DNA of 64,000 nt from Streptomyces sp. ASQP_92. GTDB taxonomy: Bacteria; Actinomycetota; Actinomycetes; Streptomycetales; Streptomycetaceae. Each line of letters begins with the position of its first letter. Within the stretch, counting starts at the first letter, position 1. The stretch is from NCBI RefSeq assembly GCF_025399895.1, contig NZ_JAODUA010000010.1:62001-126000 (forward strand), given 5' to 3'. The notes below the pieces were generated by a model, which ran no database searches, had not been told where the DNA came from, and saw only the letters and a program-made list of their open reading frames with translations. Shown here in pieces: positions 15,817 to 24,200 of the stretch. Both the position numbers and the translations under genes were made by a program.

Positions 15817-16317
15817 ATGAGCGCCGAGACCACGGGTTCCCGCGACTTCCGTTACTGGCGGCTTCGTTTCCGGGCGTGGAGGGGCCGCAGGCCGTTCTGG
15901 GCCGGGCTGCTCACCATGGCCGGTGGCGTGCCCATCATGTACTTCCCGTACGCCAACATGCACCTCGGGAACGTCACGCTGGCCATGTCGACCACGGCCG
16001 GTGCGGGCTCGCTCATCATCGGCGTTCTGCTGGTCACGCTCGGCCTGACCATGTGGTTCCACAGTGTGGTGCGGACGTTCGCCGGCGTCGCGGCGATCCT
16101 TCTGGCGCTGATCTCCATCCCGATCGCCAACATCGGCGGCTTCGTCATCGGCTTCCTGCTCTCCCTGTTCGGCGGTGCGCTGGCCTGTGCGTGGGTGCCG
16201 ACCAAGCCACGTCGAGGCGACAAGGTGGAACAGGTCGAGAACTCGCCGGAGCCGACCGCAACCGCCGCCACCGAAACGACAGTTGACGCCAACGGCGGGA
16301 GGAACAGTGCGGGGTGA
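15817..16317 (+). CDS. DUF6114 four-helix membrane protein
   Basis: 166-aa integral membrane protein with four predicted helices (about 27-46, 54-78, 85-105 and 107-130), a basic N-terminus (RLRFRAWRGRRPFW) and a soluble acidic, Thr-rich tail. This fits the DUF6114 family. Start ATG 15817 follows AGGGAG at 15802-15807; an in-frame upstream start at 15742 lacks a ribosome site. It lies 108 bp after the DUF6230 gene and overlaps the next start by 11 bp, so all three are probably one transcript. It may anchor or export its two secreted neighbours, but this is inferred from linkage only. Confidence 0.85.
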   Translation: MSAETTGSRDFRYWRLRFRAWRGRRPFWAGLLTMAGGVPIMYFPYANMHLGNVTLAMSTTAGAGSLIIGVLLVTLGLTMWFHSVVRTFAGVAAILLALISIPIANIGGFVIGFLLSLFGGALACAWVPTKPRRGDKVEQVENSPEPTATAATETTVDANGGRNSAG

Positions 16318-17668
16318 CCAGACGCAGCTGGACTCGACCGGAGGCGGCGACCCGCGGGAAAGAAGAGGGCCGCGGCACGCCGCCCCCAAGAAGTCCCTGC
16401 TGACCAAGTGGCACATGCCTGCCGGCAAGGCGATGGCCCTGGCCGCCATGCCCACGGCCGTCCTGATGGGCATGACCCTCACGCCCAAGCTCGCGATGGC
16501 CGACGACAAGACGGACATCCCGTTCGCGCCCGGCCCCTGCGTGACCCGCTCGGACAGCCCCTCGGCCTCGCCGAGCCCGTCCAGTAGCGCGTCGGGCAAG
16601 GCGTCGCCGAGCCCGTCGGCGTCGGACGACCAGAAGTCGGACGACGGCGCGGCGAAGGCGAAGACCAAGACGCCCACGCCCACCGCGACCGGTTCCGTCG
16701 GGGACACCGTCGACAAGCTTCTGAAGCCGGTGACCCAGCCCTCGGCCAAGCCGACCGCTGCCGAGCCGCCGGCGACCCAGACCGCGACGCCGCCGCCCGC
16801 CAAGAAGACCAACCCGCTGGACCCGCTGGGTCTGGGCGACGCGCTCAAGGGTCTGTTCGGCATTCACGACACGTCGACCCCGACGCCCACGCCGAGCACC
16901 TCGACGCCACCCGCGCCGAAGCCGTCGGCGAGCACGGCCGCACCCAAGGCCTCGACGAAGCCGTCGACCAAGCCGGAGTCGAAGTCGGCCAAGCCGACCA
17001 GCCCCGCGGCGAAGACGGTCGACACTCCGCTCGACAAGACGGCAGAGGCGATCAAGAAGGCGGCCGACGAGGCCGGCCAGAAGGTCACCGAACTCCCGGA
17101 CGCGGCAAAGGGGTTGGACCCCAAGGCGGACACCGCCATCCCCGACGGCGCCAAGCCCCGCTTCCCGTGCCCGACCGCCGACCCGAAGGCGCTCGCCGCG
17201 GCCAAGCTGGACGGTGGCGTACCGGTCCTGCCCAGTCAGCCGTGGATCCTCAAGTCCTCGATGCTGACGCTGACCGGTCTGAACTACGAGGGCATCGTCG
17301 AGGTCAAGGCAGGCGAGACGACCAAGAAGGTCCTCAAGTTCACGGCCACGGGCGTGAAGATCGACAACCTGGACCAGCAGGTCTACGGGCCCGAGGTGAA
17401 CGGGAAGCCGACCACCGCTCATGTCGTGGCGCGCGCCGGCTCCACCTCGACGATCACCAACGGCACCGTGACGATGTACACGGAGGAGCTGAAGGGTAAC
17501 CTCCTCGGCATCGTTCCGATCGTCTTCAGCCCGGAGACCCCGCCCCCGGTGAACATCCCGATCGTCTTCTTCACCAACGTGACGATCCGTCAGGCCGGCC
17601 AGTTCGGCGGCACCCTGACCGTCCCAGGTCTGCACAACTACGTCACGGACGGCAACCCGACGACGTAA
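16307..17668 (+). CDS. Secreted low-complexity protein with C-terminal beta-rich domain
   Basis: 453 aa from GTG 16307, chosen because GGGAGG sits at 16297-16302; it overlaps the DUF6114 stop. There is a hydrophobic export segment at about 45-65 (AMALAAMPTAVLMGMTLTP). A long Ser/Pro/Thr/Lys-rich linker (about 80-285) resembles a wall-spanning stalk. The C-terminal domain (about 290-450) includes MLTLTGLNYEGIVEV and GTVTMYTEEL and is predicted to be beta strands, reminiscent of the DUF6230 fold. Third gene of the DUF6230/DUF6114 operon, ending at a perfect terminator. No enzymatic motif is seen; a surface structural role is a guess. Confidence 0.8.
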   Translation: MRGDQTQLDSTGGGDPRERRGPRHAAPKKSLLTKWHMPAGKAMALAAMPTAVLMGMTLTPKLAMADDKTDIPFAPGPCVTRSDSPSASPSPSSSASGKASPSPSASDDQKSDDGAAKAKTKTPTPTATGSVGDTVDKLLKPVTQPSAKPTAAEPPATQTATPPPAKKTNPLDPLGLGDALKGLFGIHDTSTPTPTPSTSTPPAPKPSASTAAPKASTKPSTKPESKSAKPTSPAAKTVDTPLDKTAEAIKKAADEAGQKVTELPDAAKGLDPKADTAIPDGAKPRFPCPTADPKALAAAKLDGGVPVLPSQPWILKSSMLTLTGLNYEGIVEVKAGETTKKVLKFTATGVKIDNLDQQVYGPEVNGKPTTAHVVARAGSTSTITNGTVTMYTEELKGNLLGIVPIVFSPETPPPVNIPIVFFTNVTIRQAGQFGGTLTVPGLHNYVTDGNPTT

Positions 17669-17681
17669 CCCAGCGCTTGCC

Positions 17682-17726
17682 AACGCCCGCCGAAGGTCCC
17701 TTTTCCGGGGACCTTCGGCGGGCGTT
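17682..17726 (+). terminator. Perfect 19-bp hairpin terminator after the DUF6114 operon
   Basis: Arm 17682-17700 pairs perfectly with 17708-17726 around a loop containing TTTT. It begins 13 bp after the upstream stop codon. There is no U-tract, as is usual for Streptomyces terminators. Confidence 0.85.
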
Positions 17727-17760
17727 CGCGCGGTCGGGGGTGGCTCACACTCGGAAGGAG

Positions 17761-17782
17761 CAACCTACGGTTCCGTAGGTTG
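17761..17782. promoter_or_regulatory. TetR-type operator (CAACCTACGG-TT-CCGTAGGTTG)
   Basis: Perfect 10-bp inverted repeat with a 2-bp centre, 51 bp before the start of the nitronate monooxygenase-like gene and just after the terminator. It is typical in form of operators for TetR/AcrR repressors. No adjacent TetR gene is present, so the regulator would be encoded elsewhere. Confidence 0.65.
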
Positions 17783-17833
17783 TGGCCGCCGGCCTTTGGT
17801 CGGCCGCTCTGCCGACCCGAGAAGGGACCCCGT

Positions 17834-19318
17834 ATGCCGACGACAGCCCGCCCCCACCCTCTCCTCATCCAGGGCGGCATGGGCGTAGCCGTGTCCGGGT
17901 GGGAGTTGGCTCGGGCCGTGGCGGGGCGGGGGCAGCTCGGGGTGGTGTCGGGGACCGCGCTCGATGCCGTGCTGGCGCGGCGCCTTCAGCTCGGGGATCC
18001 GGGCGGCCACATGCGGCGGGCCCTCGCCGCCTTCCCCGTGCCGGAGGCGGCCGCGTACGTGCTGGACCGGTACTTCGTCGAGGGCGGTGTCGCGCCCGGT
18101 GAGCGGATGCGGGCGATGGCGCGGCTCCGGGTCGAGCGGGGCGCGGATGCCCAACTCCTCACGGTGATCGGCAACTTCGTCGAGGTGTGGCTCGCCAAGG
18201 AAGGGCATGACGGGCTCGTCGGGGTCAACTACCTGGCCAAGATCGAGCTCGCCACCGCGCCCGCCCTGTTCGGCGCGATCCTCGCCGGTGCCGACCACGT
18301 GCTGGTCGGCGCGGGCATCCCCGGGCAGATACCGGCCCTCGCCTCGCGGCTCGCTCGCGCGGAACCCGTCACCACCCTCATCACCGTGGAGGGGGACGAG
18401 GAACCCCTGCCTCATACGTTCGACCCTCGGGGCGGGCTCATGGCTCAACTCCCGGATGGATACGGCCCATTGAGGCGCCCCGAGGTGCTGGCCATCGTCT
18501 CGCTGCCGGTCCTCGCCTCCTACCTCGTACGCGACCCGGCGACCCGGCCCGACGGGTTCGTCATCGAGACGCACCGGGCCGGAGGGCACAGTGCCCCGCC
18601 GCGCGGAAAACTCGCCCTGGACGGTGCGGGGGAGCCCGTCTACGGGCCCCGCGACCACCCCGACCTCGCCAAGGTGGCGGCGCTCGGCATCCCGTTCTGG
18701 CTCGCGGGCGGCGCCGCCCACCCCGAGCGGCTCGCCGAGGCGCGGGCCGCGGGGGCCGTCGGGGTCCAGCTCGGCAGCGCGTTCGCGCTGTGCCAGGAAT
18801 CGGGGCTGCGGGACGATCTCCGGACCGAGCTGCGGGAGCGGGCCCGCGCCGGGACGCTGCGGGTGCGCAACGACCCCAGGGCCTCGCCGACCGCCTTCCC
18901 GTTCAAGGTCGCCGAACTGCCCGGCACCCTGTCCGACGAAGCGGTGCGCGCGGCCCGGCGGCCCGTGTGCGACCTCGGATATCTGCGCACCCCGGCCCGT
19001 GCCGCGAACGGGTCCCTCGTGTACCGCTGCGCCGCCGAGCCGATCGCCGCGTATGTCCGCAAGGGCGGTGACGCCGTGGACACCGCCGGGCGGATGTGTC
19101 TGTGCAACGGGCTGCTCGCGACCGTGGGGCTCGGGCAGCGCAGGCCGGACGGGGCGGTCGAGCCACCCGTGGTGACCCTCGGCCAGGACCTCGGGTTCCT
19201 CGACCACCTCAGCCCGGACGGGCGTCCCTACTCGGCCGCCCAGGTCATCGACTGGATGACCGGCGCGGAGGCATCGGCCCAGACCCCCCGATCGCTCACG
19301 TCATCGACTGGTGGATGA
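17834..19318 (+). CDS. Nitronate monooxygenase-like FMN-dependent enzyme
   Basis: 494-aa protein of the NPD/2-nitropropane dioxygenase TIM-barrel family. It has LIQGGMGVAVSGWELARAV at the N-terminus, ADHVLVGAGIPGQIP in the middle, and the phosphate-binding region FWLAGGAAHPERLAEARAAGAVGVQLGSAFA. Length exceeds simple nitronate monooxygenases (about 350 aa); the extra C-terminal part includes RMCLCNGLLATVGLGQR with two cysteines. Start ATG 17834 with GAAGGGA upstream. Natural substrate unknown. Its last 25 or so codons lie in a triplicated tract (19244-19405), so the annotated C-terminus is probably altered from the ancestral form. Confidence 0.85.
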   Translation: MPTTARPHPLLIQGGMGVAVSGWELARAVAGRGQLGVVSGTALDAVLARRLQLGDPGGHMRRALAAFPVPEAAAYVLDRYFVEGGVAPGERMRAMARLRVERGADAQLLTVIGNFVEVWLAKEGHDGLVGVNYLAKIELATAPALFGAILAGADHVLVGAGIPGQIPALASRLARAEPVTTLITVEGDEEPLPHTFDPRGGLMAQLPDGYGPLRRPEVLAIVSLPVLASYLVRDPATRPDGFVIETHRAGGHSAPPRGKLALDGAGEPVYGPRDHPDLAKVAALGIPFWLAGGAAHPERLAEARAAGAVGVQLGSAFALCQESGLRDDLRTELRERARAGTLRVRNDPRASPTAFPFKVAELPGTLSDEAVRAARRPVCDLGYLRTPARAANGSLVYRCAAEPIAAYVRKGGDAVDTAGRMCLCNGLLATVGLGQRRPDGAVEPPVVTLGQDLGFLDHLSPDGRPYSAAQVIDWMTGAEASAQTPRSLTSSTGG

Positions 19319-19405
19319 CCGGCGCGGACGCATCGGCCTAGACCCCCTGATTGCTCAGGTCAACGGCTGGATGACCGGCGCGAAGGCATCCGCTCAGACG
19401 CCCCT
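19244..19405. repeat. Three tandem copies of a 56-59 bp 3'-end sequence
   Basis: Unit 1 is 19244-19299 (56 bp), unit 2 is 19300-19358 (59 bp) and unit 3 begins at 19359 and fades near 19405. Each starts GTCAWCG(A/G)CTGG and contains ATGACCGGCGCG, encoding versions of VIDWMTGAEASA. Unit 2 has a 3-bp duplication (GGTGG), unit 1 is one codon shorter, and frames differ downstream. This is a local duplication of the 3' end of the nitronate monooxygenase-like gene. Unit 3 overlaps the 3' end of the convergent carboxypeptidase gene. Confidence 0.85.
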
Positions 19406-20635
19406 GCCGCGCTGAGCCCGCACCCTCCTGCGACGGCCCAGTACCAGTACGCCCGCGCCGCCGGCCGCGACCACCGCCGCGCCGATGCCCGCCCAGCCGA
19501 GCGTGCCGATGCCGTCGTCGCCCGGGCCGGCCGCGTCGCCGCTCGCCGAAGCGCCTTTGCCGGACCCGGCGGCGGCCGGCGCCTGTGTGTCGAGGGTGCC
19601 GACGGGCTGGGCCCGGCCGGCCGCCGAGAAACCCCAGTCAAGGAGCTGGCGCATCTCGGTGTAGACCTTGTCGTGCTTGTTCTCCTGCGGGTTCATCACC
19701 GTCACCAGGATGGTGTGGCCGTCCCGCCGGGCCGCCTCGGCCAGGGTGTTGCCCGCGTTGGTGGTGTAGCCGTTCTTGCCGCCGATCAGGCCCGGGTACT
19801 TGGCCACCCCGTCGATGCCGGACAGCATGCGGTTGGTGTTGGAGATCCCGAACGGCTTGCCCTTGGTGTTGGGGCCGCCGGGGAAGTCGGCCGACGCCGT
19901 CCCGCAGTACTCCGTGAAGTCCCGGTTCTTCAGACCCGAGCGCAGGAACAGCGTCAGGTCGTACGCGGACGAGACCTGGCCCGGCGCGTCATAGCCGTCC
20001 GGGCTCAGCACATGGGTGTCCTTGGCGCCGAGTTCCTCGGCCTTCCTCTGCATGTCGGCCACCGTCTTCCCGACGCCGCCGTTCATCGCCGCCAGCACAT
20101 GCACCGCGTCGTTGCCCGAGCGCAGGAACACCCCGCGCCACAGGTCGGGTGCCTTGTACGTCTGGCCGGGCACGATACCGACCGCGCTGCTGCCGCCACC
20201 CATGCCCTTGAGGTCCTCGTCGCTGACCGTGCGGCTCGCGTCGTGCGGTACCGCCGGCAGCACGGTGTCCGCGAAGAGCATCTTCAGGGTGCTGGCCGGG
20301 GGAAGCGGCCAGTGCGCGTTGCGCGCCCCGAGCACCTGGCCGGTGTCCGCGTCCGCCACCACCCAGGACAGCGCGGACAGGCCCGGCGGCAACGCCGGTG
20401 CGCCGGGGCCGAGTTGATCGCCCGGCTGCCCCAACCGGGCGCCGCCCGCCTGCGACATGCCCGCCGGCGGCTCCTTCTTCGCCGGGGCGCCGGGCGCCCC
20501 CGGGGGCGGCGACTTCGGGGGCGTCGCGGGGTGCCCGCTCGCCGACGCGGGGACGACGGCGGCGCCCGCGGCGGCCGCGGTGGCGGTGAGCGCCACGAGT
20601 GCGCGTCGGACCTGCGGCGATATGGGAAGACGCAT
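19394..20635 (-). CDS. D-alanyl-D-alanine carboxypeptidase (peptidase S11, membrane-anchored)
   Basis: Penicillin-binding DD-carboxypeptidase that trims the terminal D-Ala of peptidoglycan stem peptides. 413 aa: signal peptide (about 1-33), a Pro/Gly/Ala-rich linker (35-85), the catalytic domain (about 88-340), a Gly/Ala-rich stalk and one C-terminal TM (about 375-397) followed by an Arg-rich tail. Catalytic motifs are STLK (S115, K118), SGN (S173-N175) and KNG (K287-G289). The last replaces the usual KTG, a variant I believe occurs in other actinobacterial members. Convergent with the nitronate monooxygenase-like gene. The ribosome site is weak; ATG 20635 is kept because the signal peptide starts there. 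Confidence 0.92.
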   Translation of the reverse strand: MRLPISPQVRRALVALTATAAAAGAAVVPASASGHPATPPKSPPPGAPGAPAKKEPPAGMSQAGGARLGQPGDQLGPGAPALPPGLSALSWVVADADTGQVLGARNAHWPLPPASTLKMLFADTVLPAVPHDASRTVSDEDLKGMGGGSSAVGIVPGQTYKAPDLWRGVFLRSGNDAVHVLAAMNGGVGKTVADMQRKAEELGAKDTHVLSPDGYDAPGQVSSAYDLTLFLRSGLKNRDFTEYCGTASADFPGGPNTKGKPFGISNTNRMLSGIDGVAKYPGLIGGKNGYTTNAGNTLAEAARRDGHTILVTVMNPQENKHDKVYTEMRQLLDWGFSAAGRAQPVGTLDTQAPAAAGSGKGASASGDAAGPGDDGIGTLGWAGIGAAVVAAGGAGVLVLGRRRRVRAQRGRGV

Positions 20636-20786
20636 GGACGTGAACGTACCTCAGGAGCCGTCGCGCGGTTGAGGCGTCCGGCCGTGGAATTTGCCACGTG
20701 CTGTTCATGGAACGGCCACCCCGCTCAGCCCGTCCACGACCGCGAAGGCGGGCACGGACGACGCCCGCCCACTGCCGCGCGGCCCC

Positions 20787-20836
20787 GGACACGGGCGTGG
20801 CCCGCACCCCCCGGAAGGGGTACGGGCCACGGTGTC
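20787..20836 (-). terminator. Hairpin after the putative immunity gene
   Basis: GGACAC...GTGGCCCG (20787-20804) can pair with CGGGCCAC...GTGTCC (20823-20836), with a small bulge. It lies 20 bp beyond the minus-strand stop at 20856, a fitting place to end the toxin operon. Confidence 0.55.
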
Positions 20837-20855
20837 CTCGGCGGGGCCGGTCGCG

Positions 20856-21209
20856 TTATGTGCGCGGCTTCGGGCCTCCGTCGATGCGGTCGGCCCTCGC
20901 CTGGAGGTCCGCCGCGATGTCGTCCCAGTCGGGGCCGAAGTTGTACAGGTCGGCCGCGGCCTCCCGGAGCAGGTCCGCGTCGTCGGGACGTTGCAGACAG
21001 GCGATCCGGTAGGACAGGTTGCGGGCCCACACGGGCAGCCCCGACCAGTCCTCCGCGATGACCACCCGCAGCATCTCGCGGATGGCGTCCGCGTCGGCGT
21101 AGCTCACCGCCTGGACGAACTCGTGCTCGGGCAGGGCGAATCCGGGCTCGGCGTCCGCGGGACGGCCGCCGGCCATGACGGCGCGGGCCAGGGAGATCAG
21201 GTCGGGCAC
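20856..21209 (-). CDS. Small acidic helical protein, putative immunity protein to the adjacent toxin
   Basis: 117 aa from GTG 21209, chosen because AGAGGAG lies 8 bp upstream; an ATG-like start at 21263 would overlap the toxin gene without a ribosome site. No family was recognised. The protein is acidic and predicted mainly alpha-helical (VPDLISLARAVMAGG, ADAIREMLRVVIAEDW, DADLLREAAADLYNF), with no signal peptide or membrane segment, so it is cytoplasmic. It follows the toxin stop by 13 bp in the same direction. Size, acidity, cytoplasmic location and position directly 3' of a polymorphic toxin are what one expects of a cognate immunity protein. Function is inferred from context alone. Confidence 0.7.
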   Translation of the reverse strand: MPDLISLARAVMAGGRPADAEPGFALPEHEFVQAVSYADADAIREMLRVVIAEDWSGLPVWARNLSYRIACLQRPDDADLLREAAADLYNFGPDWDDIAADLQARADRIDGGPKPRT

Positions 21210-21222
21210 GGGGTCACTCCTC

Positions 21223-24200
21223 TCAGGGGCCGGGCCAGTAGGTGCTGCTGTCGATGATGTCATCGGTGATCTGCATGATGCGGTAGCCGACCTCCACCTT
21301 GCCGATCTTGAAGGTCCGGGTCAGGGCCTGGACCCCGGGGCCGGCCTTCGGCAGCTTGCCGCCCTGACCGAGATAGGTCACGACGTCGTTGATGATCGCC
21401 TTCTCGACCTCGTCCGGCGTCAGACTCGTCAGACGGAAGTCCTTGAGCGTGCCGGGGCCGGGGTGGGCGCGGTAGAACGAGTGGCCGGTCTTGAACCGCC
21501 AGGTGTAGCCGCCGGCCTGGACCGCCCGGCGCATGTTGACCAGCGCCTCGCCGGCCTTGGAGATCTCCTTGAACTCGCCGATCTCCATGTGCGCGCTGGC
21601 GACGACCCGGGCCCGCACCAGCGCCCGCAGCCGCTCGACGGTCTGCTCCGCGATCCGCAGGGAGCGGAAGAAGTCGGACAGACCCGAGGAGATGCTGACG
21701 ATCGCCTTGCTGACCGCCGGGATCTTGCCGAGGATCGCCACCAGGCTCGCCACGTTGACCAGCGTCCACAGGCAGCTCTCCACGTCGCCCGAGGAGAAGC
21801 AGCGCTTGGCGTCGGTGACGCCGACGACGTCCAGGAGGACCTGGCCGCCGTTCTCGATCACCCAGTCGATGACGCTCTTGTTGGAGTCGGCCAGCGCCTT
21901 GCGGAACTCGTCCACACAGGCCTGCCCGCACTCCGCGCGCAGCGCCTGCTCCTCGTCGCCGGTCAGATCGGCTCCGGCGTTCCCGCCGCCGCCGTCGCCC
22001 TTGCTGGCGGCGAGTTCCGCCGCGCGCTGCTGGGCCTGGAACGCGCGGAGCTCCTCCTCGGCATGGTCGGCCGAGGCGTCCGCGTCCTTGGCGTAGCCGT
22101 CCGCGTTCGAGGCGGCTTCCTCGGCGGCGGTGGCGTCGCCCTCGGCGGTGGTCGCCGTCGCGCGGGCACTGGAGGCGTCGCCCTCCGCGGCGGTGGCCGC
22201 GGTCCGGGCGCCGCTCGCGCTCTGCTCGGCGTCGGTCGCCGAGGCGCGTGCCGCGGTGGCCGAGGTGGCGGCGGTGGTGGCCGCCTGCTGCGCGAACACC
22301 GCGTCCTCGTTGGCCTGGCGGTCGTACTCGACCGTGTGGGCCTCGGCGGCCTTGGCCGCCTTGGCCGCGGCGGCTGCCTGGGACGCGGAGGCCTGGGCCT
22401 GCTTCACCGACACGGCGGCGGCCGCAGCGGAGTCGGCGGCGTTGGCGGCGGCGGTCGCGGCCGCCTTGGCGTCGGCGTCGGCCTTGGCGGCGAGCGCCTT
22501 GGCCTCGACGGCCGCCTTCGCGGCCTGGTCGGCCTTGGCCTGGGCGACGGCCGCCTGCTGGTCGGCGGCCGACTTGGCGGCCTGCCCGGTCAGCACGGCG
22601 AGGCCCGCCGAGGAGTCGGTCTCCTTGTACGGGGAGCCCAGCTCGATGGCGTCATTGGCGGGCTTGACGACCTGGAGCGCCGAGTCACGGGCGGCCGTGG
22701 CCGCCTGCGCGGTGGCGTAGGCGAAGCCCGCCGTCTGAACGGCCGTGGCGGCCGCGGCAGTTGCCTCGGAGCGGGCCGCCGTCGCGTTCTGCCGTGCGGT
22801 GACGGCCTGCTTGGCGGCCTCCGCGGCGAGCGCCTGGGCGTTCTTCACGTTCTGCGCGGCGGCCTCCGAGGCCGCGATCGCGTCGGCCGCGGCGGCGTGC
22901 GCCTTGAGCACCGCGGCACGGGTGGTGGCGGCGTCGGCCGCCGCACCGTCCGCGGCCGCCTGCGAGCGAGCCGCCGCGCCCTCGGCGCGGGTGGCGGCGG
23001 CGTCCGCGGCCTGCGACGCGGTGCCCGCGTCATTGGCCGCCGAACGGGCCGAAGTGGCCGCGCTGGTCGCCGAGTTGGCGGCGCTGCGCGCCTCGGTGGC
23101 GGCCTGTCGGGTCTCGGTCGCGGCCGTGGTGCCCTCGGCCGCCGCGGCGGCCGCCTCCAGGGCCTTGGCCCGGGCGGTGGTGGCATCGCGGTTGCGGTCG
23201 GCGGTGGCCGCGTCGTTGCGCGCGTTGAACGCCTTCAGCTCGGCGGCCTCGGCGTCGGCCCGCTTGCCGCTCGCGGTGGCGCCCGCCGTCTCGGCGTTCC
23301 GGCGCGCGGTGGCCGCCGCGGCCTGCTGGGTCTGCGCCCGGGCCTCCGCGTCGGCTGCCTTGGCGCGCTGGCTGTCGGCGGTGGCCCGCTCGGCCGCCGC
23401 CTTGTCGCGCTCGGCCTCGGCGGTGGCCCGCTTGGCGTGGGCGTCGGCGGCCGCGTTCTTGGCGGTGGTCTCGGCGGCCTCCGCCTTGGTCTGGGCGGCC
23501 TTCGCCTTGGCGGCGTTGTCCGCGGCGAGCCTGGCCTGGAGGGCGGCGCCGTCGGCGGCGGCCTTGGCCTGGGCCGCGGCCTCCTCGGCGGCCTTGCGGC
23601 GGAACTCCGCCTTCGAGGCGTGCGCCTGCGTCATCGCCAGGGCGTTGAGCGTCTTACTGTCGGCGGCCGAGGCGCGGGTGGCGTTCGACGCCGTCTCGGT
23701 GGCCTTGGACGCGGCGAGGGCGGCGGCCGCCGACGCCTTGGTGATCTGGGCGGCCTGCTGGCCGTAGAGGAGACCGCGCCCGCGCGGCAGCCCTGCCGAG
23801 TCCGCGATCGCGTACGCCGCCTGCTGGGCCTTGTCCACCTTGTCGGCCTGCGCCGTGGCGTCGAGCGAGGCACGCGAGGCGACGTAGAGCCGTCCGGTGG
23901 CCCGCGCCTTGGCGTTGGCGATGTCCACCTTCACCTTGGCGAAGTCGGCCTTCGACGGGTAGGAGAGCCCGGCCTTCGCCGGGTCGGCCTTCAGCCAGTA
24001 CGCCTCCCAGTCGGCGAGCCTGCTCGCGATGAGCGACTGGCCGAGGGACTCGCCCATGGCCTGGGTCGCGATCTGGAGGTCCTTGTTGGCCTGCGCCTCG
24101 GCGCCGAGGATGATGTCGCGCTGGCCGCGCTGGCCGGCGAGTTCGGCCTGCCATTCGATGGCGGCGGTGGCCAGCTCCTGGCCGAGCACGTTGTGCGGGT

